From: Chromobacterium piscinae
Lineage (GTDB): Bacteria > Pseudomonadota > Gammaproteobacteria > Burkholderiales > Chromobacteriaceae
Length of the DNA stretch: 38,049 bases
Assembly: GCF_021129175.1 (NCBI RefSeq)
Contig: NZ_JAJOHV010000042.1
Location: 1-38,049 of the forward strand
Reading direction: 5' to 3'
Position numbers and translations under genes: made by a program. Shown in pieces: positions 1 through 6,656 of the stretch. The notes beneath the pieces are model-generated. The model made no database searches. It saw nothing but the letters and a program-made list of their open reading frames with translations, and was not told where the DNA came from. Position 1 is the stretch's first letter, and the number at the start of each line of letters is the position of its first letter.

Positions 1-3
1 CGA

Positions 4-32
4 ACTATACGCCCGGGCCCCTGACCCGTCAA
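4..32 (-). promoter_or_regulatory. Strong sigma70-type promoter reading leftward out of the window
   Basis: On the minus strand TTGACG (27-32) is followed after exactly 17 bases by TATAGT (4-9), a near-consensus -35/-10 pair with ideal spacing. Transcription would start just beyond the left edge, so the gene it serves is not visible. Its strength suggests a stable-RNA or housekeeping gene, which is inference. The remainder of 1-262 holds no gene I can support; it is the nadB upstream region. Confidence 0.45.
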
Positions 33-262
33 CACCTTTTGCGAGAAAAATTGAACTTTCTTCGGCCAGTACGCGCAAGACGTTGATTTACAAGAAAATC
101 GGCTGGGAAGGATTTCAGACCTGCGCCCATTGTGGCAAGAAAACCGCCACAGTCGAGCCTGGCTGACCACCGGAAATACGGCGGCGGCTACGCGCCGACA
201 GGCGATTCTGCTACGCTCCCATGCGTTTGGCACGCGATGTGCCTGCCGTGGACACTCTATAT

Positions 263-1852
263 ATGCTCAAATTCGATGTTCTGATTATCGGCAGCGGCCT
301 GGCCGGCATGACGCTGGCGCTGCACCTGGCGGAAAAACGCAAGGTGGGCCTGATCACCAAACGCGATCTGCTGGAAGGCAGCTCCACTTATGCCCAAGGC
401 GGCATCGCCGCCGTGCTGGATACCGACGACTCGGTGGAGGATCACATCCGCGACACGCTGATCGCCGGCGCCGGGCTGTGCAATGAAGACACCACCCGCT
501 TCATCGTCGAACACTCCAAGGAAGCGATCGACTGGCTGATCGAACTGGGCGTGCCCTTCACCCGCGACGACGAGCATCAGACCGGTTATCACCTGACGCG
601 CGAAGGCGGCCACAGCCACCGCCGCATCATCCATGCCGCCGATGCCACCGGCGCCGCGGTGACCAGCACCCTGGGCCAGAAGATCAAGGCGCATCCGAAC
701 ATCACCGAGCTGGAGCACTATATAGCGATAGACCTGATCACTTCGCAGAAGCTGGGCCAGGACGGCAAGCGCGCCTACGGCGTATACGCGCTGGACAAGA
801 ACAGCGACGAAGTCGTCACCATCGCCGCCCAGCACACCATCCTGGCATCCGGCGGCGCGGGGAAGGTCTATCTCTATACCACCAATCCGGACACCGCCAC
901 CGGCGACGGCATCGCGATGGGCTGGCGCGCCGGCTGCCGCGTCGGCAATATGGAATTCATGCAGTTCCATCCCACCTGCCTGTACCACCCACACTCCAAG
1001 TCGTTCTTGATCACTGAAGCCGTGCGCGGCGAAGGCGGCATTCTGAAACTGCCGGACGGCACCCGCTTCATGCCGCAGCACGACCCGCGCGGCGAGCTGG
1101 CCCCCCGCGACGTGGTGGCCCGCGCCATCGACTTCGAAATGAAGAAGCACGGCCTGGACTGCGTCTATCTGGACATCTCTTATAAGCCGGCGCAATTCAT
1201 CAAGGAACACTTCCCCAATATCTACGCCCACTGCCTGGAGTTGGGCATAGACATCACCCAGCAGCCGATACCGGTGGTGCCGGCGGTGCACTTCACCTGC
1301 GGCGGCATCGTTACCGACCTGGCCGGCCGCACCGACGTGGCCGGACTGTACGCGGTGGGCGAAGTGGCCCATACCGGCCTGCACGGCGCCAACCGCCTGG
1401 CCAGCAACTCGCTGCTGGAGTGCCTGGTGATAGGCAAGGCGGCGGCGGCAGACATTCAGGCTCAGGACGCCATCAAATTGCCGGCGATTCCGGCCTGGGA
1501 CGACAGCCGCGTCACCGACCCGGATGAAGAAGTGGTGATCTCGCACAACTGGGAAGAGCTGCGCCGCGCGATGTGGGACTACGTCGGCATCGTCCGCACC
1601 AATAAGCGGCTGGAGCGCGCGCTGCACCGCATCGACCTGCTCAGAGGGGAGATCGACGAGTATTACAGCAACTTCCACGTCAGCAATGACCTGATCGAGC
1701 TGCGCAATCTGGTGCAAACCGCTGAATTGATCGTCCGCTCCGCGCTGCTGCGCAAGGAAAGCCGCGGCTTGCATTACAGCCGCGACTATCCGGACCTGCT
1801 GCCCGAAGCGGCGGAAACCGTGCTGACGCCCGAAACCCCGCGCGGCGACTGA
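263..1852 (+). CDS. nadB: L-aspartate oxidase
   Basis: FAD-dependent oxidase that converts L-aspartate to iminoaspartate, the first step of de novo NAD synthesis; NadA then makes quinolinate. The 529-residue protein matches the family length. Visible features are the dinucleotide-binding GSGLAG (10-15), the FAD-contact STYAQGG (41-47), the active-site segment [10 protein letters not shown] (112-121) whose Glu114 corresponds to the E. coli active-site Glu, and [10 protein letters not shown] with Arg282 matching the catalytic Arg290 of E. coli. The C-terminal helical domain of the succinate dehydrogenase/fumarate reductase flavoprotein fold is present. I start at 263 ([10 protein letters not shown]) because family members begin right before the beta-strand; an in-frame ATG at 221 would add 14 unconserved residues. 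Neither start has a clear Shine-Dalgarno sequence. nadA and nadC are not adjacent. Confidence 0.96.
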   Translation: MLKFDVLIIGSGLAGMTLALHLAEKRKVGLITKRDLLEGSSTYAQGGIAAVLDTDDSVEDHIRDTLIAGAGLCNEDTTRFIVEHSKEAIDWLIELGVPFTRDDEHQTGYHLTREGGHSHRRIIHAADATGAAVTSTLGQKIKAHPNITELEHYIAIDLITSQKLGQDGKRAYGVYALDKNSDEVVTIAAQHTILASGGAGKVYLYTTNPDTATGDGIAMGWRAGCRVGNMEFMQFHPTCLYHPHSKSFLITEAVRGEGGILKLPDGTRFMPQHDPRGELAPRDVVARAIDFEMKKHGLDCVYLDISYKPAQFIKEHFPNIYAHCLELGIDITQQPIPVVPAVHFTCGGIVTDLAGRTDVAGLYAVGEVAHTGLHGANRLASNSLLECLVIGKAAAADIQAQDAIKLPAIPAWDDSRVTDPDEEVVISHNWEELRRAMWDYVGIVRTNKRLERALHRIDLLRGEIDEYYSNFHVSNDLIELRNLVQTAELIVRSALLRKESRGLHYSRDYPDLLPEAAETVLTPETPRGD

Positions 1853-1871
1853 TCTTCCCCGCTTCCCCCAA

Positions 1872-1896
1872 AAGCCGCCAACTGGCGGCTTTTTTC
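1872..1896 (+). terminator. Rho-independent terminator of nadB
   Basis: AAGCCGCC and GGCGGCTT form an 8-bp stem with a 4-base loop, followed immediately by a T run, 20 bases after the nadB stop codon. Confidence 0.85.
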
Positions 1897-1932
1897 ATGC
1901 CCGCCAACTCGTATAGACATCAAAACAACACA

Positions 1933-1974
1933 TTGACATTATTTATAATTATAAATAACTCAATTTGAGTTATT
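1933..1974 (+). promoter_or_regulatory. Promoter region with two overlapping perfect palindromes
   Basis: A sharply AT-rich patch in GC-rich DNA. TTGACA at 1933-1938 could be a -35 box. It abuts a perfect 20-bp palindrome at 1939-1958 (half-site TTATTTATAA), which overlaps a second perfect inverted repeat at 1954-1974 (half-site AATAACTCAA, one central base). A TATAAT lies at 1944-1949 inside the first palindrome. The arrangement fits a promoter with one or two dimeric-repressor operators controlling the chitosanase 225 bases downstream. The regulator is not identifiable here. The rest of the 1853-2198 gap is a GC-rich leader without a supported gene. Confidence 0.55.
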
Positions 1975-2198
1975 CGTGCTTATCATGGCCCCGCGCGCAA
2001 CTCGATGCCATGCGGCCGCTCAAGGCGTCTGCGCCATCGGGCCAAGCCAGTTACGCGCGGCGCGGCCGACGACAATGCCGCTCGCCAGCGCGCGGCATTT
2101 CTCGATCCGCTCAACGCCCCGCGTACGCCGCGCATCATTTCAGCTGTTTCATCAGGAAGCGTCTCTTAGGCAATACCACCTAGACAGGGAGAATACCC

Positions 2199-3278
2199 AT
2201 GAAATACGCAGCAAAACGCCTATCCTTCCCATCCGCCATCCTGGCCGGGCTCGCCCTCCTCGCCGCCGGTTCCGCTGCCGCCCAGGGCTCCACTGCCGGC
2301 GGCGCCGAGAAGCAGGCAAGCCGCCAGCCCGACTGCGCCGCCGCCTGGAACCCCGCCACGCCCTATATGGCCGGCAGCGTCGTCGGCCGCGGCGGCGTCA
2401 ATTACACCGCCTCCTTCTGGACCCAGGGCAACGCGCCGGAACAGGGCCAGGCCTGGCAGGCCGGCAAGCGCTGTCGTCCCGCAGCCCAAGCCAAAGCCGC
2501 CGACCACGACGCCAACTTCCCGCCCAACACGCTGAAATTCCTGAAGGCCAACACCGGCCTGGACGGCGAGCAGTGGGACAACATCATGAAACTGGTCAAC
2601 AAGCCGGAGCAGGACTCGCTGGAATGGACCAAGTTCTACGGCTACTGCGAGGACATCAAAGACAAGCGCGGCTACACGATAGGGATTTTCGGCGCCACCA
2701 CCGGCGGCCCCAATGACGAAGGTCCGGATGGCCCGACGCTGTTCAAGGAATTCGACGCCTCCAGCGGCGCGAGCAATCCCTCCATCACCGGCGGCCTGGC
2801 CCGCGCCGGCGTGCACGGCAGCATACAGGGCAAGATCCTGAAGATCAGCGACAGCGCCAAGGTGTTCTGCGACAAGATAGGCGGCCTGCAAAACAATCCC
2901 GCCTGGCGCGACGCGATGTGGAACACCTTCTACAAGGTATACATCCAGTACAGCGTGCAACAGGCCCGCCAACGCGGCTTCTCCAGCGCGCTGACCATAG
3001 GCTCCTTCGTCGACACCGCGCTGAACCAAGGCGCCGCCGGCGATTCCGGCACGCTGCAGGGCCTGCTGTCCCGCTCCGGCAACAGCAGCGACGAAAAAAC
3101 CTTCATGACCGCCTTCTACGCCCAGCGCAGCAAGATCGTCGACACCAACCACTACAACCAGCCGCCCAATGGCAAGAACCGCGTCAAGCAATGGAGCACG
3201 CTGTTGAGTCAGGGCGAGACCGATCTGAAAAACGCCGACGCCGCGGTGCAGAAAGTCACCGACTGGGAAATGAAGTAA
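2199..3278 (+). CDS. Secreted chitosanase, GH46/GH80 type, with N-terminal CBM5/12
   Basis: Endo-acting hydrolase of beta-1,4-glucosamine links in chitosan, exported from the cell. The 359-residue protein has a Sec signal peptide (about 1-28, Ala-rich h-region ending AAAQ), then a carbohydrate-binding module 5/12 (about 46-92, with WNPATPY and aromatic FW residues that stack on sugars), a short linker, and the catalytic domain (about 103-359). The catalytic domain carries the GH46/GH80 signature in correct spacing: Glu137-Gln, Tyr147, Asp155-x-Arg-Gly-x-Thr160, Gly165 and Asp173; Glu137 and Asp155 are the predicted catalytic acids. The start has a clear RBS (AGGGAG about 10 bases upstream). 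It is monocistronic, behind a palindrome-rich promoter and ahead of a strong terminator. Assignment between GH46 and GH80 is not settled from motifs alone; GH46 seems likelier. Confidence 0.88.
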   Translation: MKYAAKRLSFPSAILAGLALLAAGSAAAQGSTAGGAEKQASRQPDCAAAWNPATPYMAGSVVGRGGVNYTASFWTQGNAPEQGQAWQAGKRCRPAAQAKAADHDANFPPNTLKFLKANTGLDGEQWDNIMKLVNKPEQDSLEWTKFYGYCEDIKDKRGYTIGIFGATTGGPNDEGPDGPTLFKEFDASSGASNPSITGGLARAGVHGSIQGKILKISDSAKVFCDKIGGLQNNPAWRDAMWNTFYKVYIQYSVQQARQRGFSSALTIGSFVDTALNQGAAGDSGTLQGLLSRSGNSSDEKTFMTAFYAQRSKIVDTNHYNQPPNGKNRVKQWSTLLSQGETDLKNADAAVQKVTDWEMK

Positions 3279-3296
3279 GCCGCCCCACGCCAGGCA

Positions 3297-3334
3297 AAAT
3301 CGCGCGCGCCATCGAAACCGGCGCGCGCGGTTTT
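3297..3334. terminator. Bidirectional terminator between chitosanase and the DUF411 gene
   Basis: CGCGCGCGCC (3301-3310) pairs perfectly with GGCGCGCGCG (3320-3329). The stem is flanked by AAAAT on the left and GTTTT on the right, so it can terminate the convergent transcripts from both sides. Confidence 0.8.
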
Positions 3335-3345
3335 CGTTTCAACGC

Positions 3346-3783
3346 TTAGAAACGGCCGTACAACACGCCGGTCTTCTGGTCCGCCGACATCGCATACACC
3401 GGCAGCGTGCCCGGCTTGGTCTCGCCCATGCCGGGCGAATTCAGCGGCATGCCGGGCACAGCGATGCCGACCAGCTTGCTGTTGCCAGCCAACAGCCGCT
3501 TGATGGCGGCAGCCGGCACATGGCCTTCCACCACGTAGCGGCCAACCTTGGCGGTATGGCAGCTGCCCATGCCCGGCGTCACGCCGAGCTGGCTTTTCAC
3601 CTGCTGCATATCGTCGCGGTTGACGGCGGAAACCGAGAAGCCATTCTGTTTCAGATAAGCGATGTAAGCCTCGCAGCAGCCGCAGCTCGGGCTCTTGTAG
3701 ACAGTGACGGGAACGGCGGCCAGAACGGATGCGCTGGCGGCGGCCAACGCGGATGCGAACAGAAAATGACGCAACGGGGACAT
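3346..3783 (-). CDS. DUF411 family periplasmic metal-binding protein
   Basis: A 145-residue exported protein of the DUF411 family, often found beside copper and other metal-resistance genes; the biochemical role is unsettled and metal binding is the usual proposal. It has a signal peptide (about 1-23, ending SVLAA). The mature part begins with a thioredoxin-like strand and a CGCC cluster (Cys34, Cys36, Cys37), followed by GMGSCHTA (Cys75, His76), His88 and a Met/Pro-rich stretch GMPLNSPGM, all plausible soft-metal ligands. The start at 3783 is fixed by an excellent RBS (AAAGGAGG); a longer frame to 3855 has none. It lies 58 bases downstream of the small secreted protein gene on the same strand, so the two are probably co-transcribed. 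Confidence 0.88.
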   Translation of the reverse strand: MSPLRHFLFASALAAASASVLAAVPVTVYKSPSCGCCEAYIAYLKQNGFSVSAVNRDDMQQVKSQLGVTPGMGSCHTAKVGRYVVEGHVPAAAIKRLLAGNSKLVGIAVPGMPLNSPGMGETKPGTLPVYAMSADQKTGVLYGRF

Positions 3784-3841
3784 GATGTCCTCCTTTAGAT
3801 GGATGTCCAGATCGATTGCGCGCGGCAGCGCGCGGGAAGAT

Positions 3842-4204
3842 TCAGATCCGGGCAAACTCGGGAGGACGCAACGGCGGCGGCAAGACCGGGCCAGGGAACA
3901 GGACCGGCTGCGCCGCGATCCTCACGCCGCAGCAAGCCAGAGCGGCCACACCGGGCAAAGACGCCTTGATGAACAGCGGCAGGCAGGCCTGCGCGCAGCC
4001 AGTAGAACCGCAAGCGGCCGCGCCATTCCCCTCCGCATGCTTCGCGGATGGCTTGGCGGCCATCCCGGCGCAATCCCGCGGCGCGCTCATCGCCGCGCAC
4101 GCTTCAAGCGACGCCATGCCCGTCAACGGCTCATGCGCCGCCGCCATCCCGAACAGGGACAGCTGCAGCACGATCAGCAACAGGATGCGGCGCAAGATTC
4201 TCAT
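3842..4204 (-). CDS. Small secreted Cys/Met-rich protein, possibly metal-related
   Basis: A 120-residue protein I do not firmly recognise. The N-terminus MRILRRILLLIVLQL...AAAHE is a clear signal peptide. The mature part holds spaced Cys, Met and His residues (ACAAM, DCAGM, ACGSTGCAQAC, ACCG) and ends in a Pro-rich tail with PPLRPPEF. This resembles the DUF2946/CopL-like group of small secreted proteins next to copper genes, but that is a resemblance, not a domain hit. The neighbouring DUF411 gene downstream supports a metal role. I chose the start at 4204 because the signal peptide begins there; the longer upstream frame is antisense to, or overlaps, the next gene. The stop of the upstream phosphatase-like gene is 58 bases away, so all three may form one leftward operon. 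Confidence 0.6.
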   Translation of the reverse strand: MRILRRILLLIVLQLSLFGMAAAHEPLTGMASLEACAAMSAPRDCAGMAAKPSAKHAEGNGAAACGSTGCAQACLPLFIKASLPGVAALACCGVRIAAQPVLFPGPVLPPPLRPPEFARI

Positions 4205-4262
4205 TCCGCGACGATACCATGCCGGACGGCGCGGCAAACGCACACAGATCAAATCCGCCCCA

Positions 4263-4832
4263 TCATGCGGGGCCATCGCTCCCCAGGCGCAAGCGCCACA
4301 GATCCTGATGCCGGGACAATCCGATCCGGGCCAGCGGCGCGACGTCGATCTGCCGATACGCTGGCGGCGGCAAATCCAGCGCTCGCAGCAGCATCGCCTT
4401 GATGGCGCTGGCGTGGGCGATGACCAGGACATGGCCGGCCGGCCAGCGGAAATGCTCGAACCAATGGCCGACGCGCTCGATCATTGCCAGCCGCGACTCC
4501 CCCCCTGGCGCCGGACATCCCGGGTCAGACAGCCATGCGTTCAAGGCTTCCGGCTCCGCCGCCGCGACCGCCTTCAACGACAGGCCGCGCCAACGGCCAT
4601 GATCCGCCTCCCGCAACGCCGCGGCCTCCTCCGCCGCGCATCCCAGCGCGTCGGCGGTCTGCCGGGCGCACCGTTCCGGGCTGCGAAGCGCCAGGTCGGC
4701 CAGCCCCAGCGAACCGGCCAGGCTCGCCGCCCGCTCCAGCGCCTCCGGCTCCAGCTGATCATCCGCCGGGAAATGGCCGGCGCGCAGCGCGCGGGTCGCC
4801 GGCACGCACAGCAGGGTGATACGGGTCGTCAT
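4263..4832 (-). CDS. Histidine-phosphatase-fold protein lacking the catalytic His
   Basis: A 189-residue cytoplasmic protein of the histidine phosphatase (phosphoglycerate mutase-like) superfamily. Conserved parts include RSPERCARQTADAL (50-63, with Arg50), ADHGRWRG (76-83) and VIAHASAIKAM (137-147, second catalytic-site His140). The first strand, which should carry the phospho-accepting histidine, reads LLCVPAT (7-13): as I recall them, relatives near CbtAB have LL-x-CHAAT-like sequence, so the histidine position is Val10 here. The protein may therefore be inactive, or use another chemistry. It is transcribed divergently from the cobalamin riboswitch and cbtBA, consistent with a cobalt/cobalamin link such as alpha-ribazole phosphatase-like activity, which the missing His makes doubtful. 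A GGAG lies about 10 bases upstream of the start. Confidence 0.75.
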   Translation of the reverse strand: MTTRITLLCVPATRALRAGHFPADDQLEPEALERAASLAGSLGLADLALRSPERCARQTADALGCAAEEAAALREADHGRWRGLSLKAVAAAEPEALNAWLSDPGCPAPGGESRLAMIERVGHWFEHFRWPAGHVLVIAHASAIKAMLLRALDLPPPAYRQIDVAPLARIGLSRHQDLWRLRLGSDGPA

Positions 4833-4867
4833 GCTCTTGGCTCTCCGTCAAAACGCTCTGAAGTTCT

Positions 4868-4895
4868 TTGACATTTTCTCTCGGCTCTCTAGAAT
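4868..4895 (+). promoter_or_regulatory. sigma70 promoter of the cbtBA riboswitch transcript
   Basis: TTGACA (4868-4873), a 16-base spacer, and TAGAAT (4890-4895). The predicted start point is near 4902, directly in front of the riboswitch. Confidence 0.7.
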
Positions 4896-4901
4896 CCACA
4901 T

Positions 4902-5010
4902 CGTCTCGATGCGAGGAAGCCGGTGCGAATCCGGCACGGTCGCGCCACTGTGTATCAGCCTGATCCGCCATGCGGACAGGCATGAAAAGTCAGGCCTTCG
5001 CATCCCGCCA
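4902..5010 (+). promoter_or_regulatory. Cobalamin riboswitch upstream of cbtBA
   Basis: The RNA carries the hallmark core: GAGGAAGCCGGTGCGAATCC (4913-4932) followed by the B12 box region with CGCCACTGT at 4942-4950. A closing P1 stem GATGCGA (4908-4914) pairs with TCGCATC (4998-5004). Inside, GCCGG pairs with CCGGC around GAA, and GCCTG-A-TCCGC pairs with GCGGA-CAGGC as an apical hairpin. AAAAGTCAGG precedes the closing strand, matching the usual 3' conserved segment. B12 elements upstream of cbtBA are an established theme: high cobalamin shuts off cobalt uptake. At roughly 100 bases between the P1 strands it is shorter than classical class I elements. The expression platform is unclear; the cbtB RBS lies 35 bases beyond P1. 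Confidence 0.85.
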
Positions 5011-5051
5011 ACCATCCGTTTCAGGACGCGTCATCCTCAAGGAGATATCTC

Positions 5052-5264
5052 ATGCATGCAAGCCCCGTCTTGGCGCCGGCGATCCAGCCCGTGTCCCTCC
5101 CCATTCGCCAACTACTGCCCTGGGCAGTCTTCGGCGGCATTCTGATGCTGCTGGCGATCTACTTCGTCGGCGTGGAGGAAGGCGCCGCCGCCATCTTCAA
5201 CAGCATGTATGTGCACGAATTCGTCCATGACGGCCGCCACCTGCTGGGCTTCCCCTGCCACTAA
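5052..5264 (+). CDS. cbtB: CbtB, small subunit of the predicted cobalt transporter
   Basis: A 70-residue membrane protein with one transmembrane helix (about 21-42) and the signature C-terminus VHEFVHDGRHLLGFPCH (54-70). Its His, Asp and Cys residues probably bind the metal at the entry to CbtA. CbtAB is a predicted cobalt transporter repeatedly found under B12 riboswitch control. The start has a good RBS (AAGGAG, 7 bases upstream). cbtA follows after 13 bases, so the two are co-transcribed and probably co-translated in stoichiometric amounts. Confidence 0.93.
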   Translation: MHASPVLAPAIQPVSLPIRQLLPWAVFGGILMLLAIYFVGVEEGAAAIFNSMYVHEFVHDGRHLLGFPCH

Positions 5265-5277
5265 GGAGACGCCGGAC

Positions 5278-6021
5278 ATGGTGAGAAGTCTTTTGATCCG
5301 CGGCATGATCGCGGGCTTTCTGGCCAGTCTGCTGGCTTTCGGCTTCGCCAAGATCGTCGGCGAGCCCCAGATCGAAGGCGCGATCGCCTTCGAAGAAAAA
5401 ATGGAAATGGCAAAAAGCGGCGGACACCAGCACGATGAAATGCCGGAACTGGTCAGCCGCGGCGTCCAGTCCGGCATCGGCCTGTTCATCGGCGTCGGCG
5501 TGTTCGGCACCGCCGTGGGCGGCCTGTTCGCGCTGGCGTTCGCCTTCATCTACGGCCGCATCGGCGCGCTGCGCGCCCGCGCGCTGTCGGCGCTGATGGC
5601 CCTGATGGGCTTCATCTCGTTCGCGCTGGTTCCCTTCCTCAAATATCCGCCCAATCCGCCGGCGGTGGGCGATCCCGGCACCATAGGCTCCCGCACCGCG
5701 TTGTTTTTCGCGATGATAGCCGTGTCGCTGGCGGCGCTCGCCATCGCAGTGTTCCTGGCCCGCAAGCTGATTGCCCATTTCGGAGCTTGGGATGCGACGC
5801 TGATCGCCGGCGCGGCCTTCATCGCGCTGGTGATCATCGCCCAGTCGCTGCTGCCCGAAGTAAACGAAATCCCCGAGCAATTCTCCGCCGTGTTGCTATG
5901 GCGCTTCCGGATGGCGTCGTTCGGCATCCAGGCGATACTGTGGGCTGGGCTGGGCGTGGCATTCGGCAGCCTGGTGGAACGGCTGCTGGAAGATCGCCGC
6001 GGGGCGTTTCAGATCAATTGA
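5278..6021 (+). CDS. cbtA: CbtA, predicted cobalt transporter membrane subunit
   Basis: A 247-residue inner-membrane protein of the CbtA family. Hydrophobic segments near 5-25, 66-90, 101-122, 144-168, 180-200 and 218-237 suggest five or six helices. A short loop after the first helix contains GGHQHDEM (about 49-56), a likely metal-binding patch, and FLKYPPNPPAVGDPGTI is a conserved family loop. The start at 5278 has an AAGGAG RBS that overlaps the end of cbtB. Function as a cobalt permease is a family prediction from its constant association with B12 riboswitches and cobalamin synthesis, not something the sequence proves. Confidence 0.92.
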   Translation: MVRSLLIRGMIAGFLASLLAFGFAKIVGEPQIEGAIAFEEKMEMAKSGGHQHDEMPELVSRGVQSGIGLFIGVGVFGTAVGGLFALAFAFIYGRIGALRARALSALMALMGFISFALVPFLKYPPNPPAVGDPGTIGSRTALFFAMIAVSLAALAIAVFLARKLIAHFGAWDATLIAGAAFIALVIIAQSLLPEVNEIPEQFSAVLLWRFRMASFGIQAILWAGLGVAFGSLVERLLEDRRGAFQIN

Positions 6022-6042
6022 ACGAAAACGGTCCCACTCCCG

Positions 6043-6070
6043 ACACCCTCGCCTCGGCGGGGGTGTTTTG
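6043..6070 (+). terminator. Terminator of the cbtBA operon
   Basis: ACACCC and GGGTGT form the outer stem, with TCGCC/GGCGG inside, followed by TTTTGTTTTG. It lies 21 bases after the cbtA stop. Confidence 0.75.
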
Positions 6071-6191
6071 TTTTGGATGACAGCACAAGCAGCCCACGCC
6101 CAATGCGCAGCAGGTCATCATGCCGGCGATACCTCAGCAATCAGACCGGGGCGGCGCATTCGCTCCGTTTCCCAATGTACCGCGCGGCAGC

Positions 6192-6605
6192 CTAACGGCC
6201 GTGCGCGATGCCCATGCCCGCCATCACCCGGGCGGCGTTGTCGACGCAGTCCATACCCTCGGGCTTGGACTCGATCAGCTGGATCAGCGACAGAATATGC
6301 GACTTGCTTTGCGCCAGCCGGGCCTGCAACAACTCGATGTCCGCCATCTTGCGCCTGAGCGTGGCCAACAACTCGTCATGCCGCCAGGACGAAGTATCCT
6401 CCGGCAGAATCTGCCTGATCTCATCCAGCGTGAAGCCGGCTTGCTGCGCGTCGCGAATGATGGACAGCACCGCCACCGTCTCGGGCGGATAGTCGCGATA
6501 GCCGTTGGCCTGGCGGCTGGCCGCCTTCAGCAAGCCCTTGGATTCATAAAAGCGGATCGCCGAGGCCGCCATGCCGCTGCGCTTGGCCAGTTCTCCGATT
6601 TTCAT
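6192..6605 (-). CDS. MerR family transcriptional regulator
   Basis: A 137-residue MerR-type regulator. The winged helix-turn-helix occupies 1-70 (MKIGELAKRSGMAASAIRFY, then RDYPPETVAVLSII), followed by the dimerisation coiled coil (about 75-118) and a short tail with a single Cys (MDCVDNAARVM). The lone Cys and the absence of a metal-binding loop argue against metal sensing and fit the stress or small-molecule branch. It is the second gene of a leftward pair, 51 bases after the DJ-1/PfpI gene. Two divergent MerR-type promoters lie upstream of that pair, each with a 19-base spacer and the same inverted repeat, so this protein most likely regulates itself, the PfpI gene and the Old Yellow Enzyme gene. 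Confidence 0.93.
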   Translation of the reverse strand: MKIGELAKRSGMAASAIRFYESKGLLKAASRQANGYRDYPPETVAVLSIIRDAQQAGFTLDEIRQILPEDTSSWRHDELLATLRRKMADIELLQARLAQSKSHILSLIQLIESKPEGMDCVDNAARVMAGMGIAHGR

Positions 6606-6656
6606 GCCGCTCCAGACCTAGCTCTTGCCTGAGTCTCATCGGACACCGCGGCCGGC

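Noticed and set aside
53-86. Possible sigmaE-type promoter (GAACTT) upstream of nadB
   Set aside because: The only -10-like sequence is about 23 bases away, too far for an extracytoplasmic-function promoter.
1939-1958. AT-rich palindrome as a Fur box
   Set aside because: It is palindromic and AT-rich but does not keep the GATAAT repeat pattern, and the adjacent chitosanase has no iron link.
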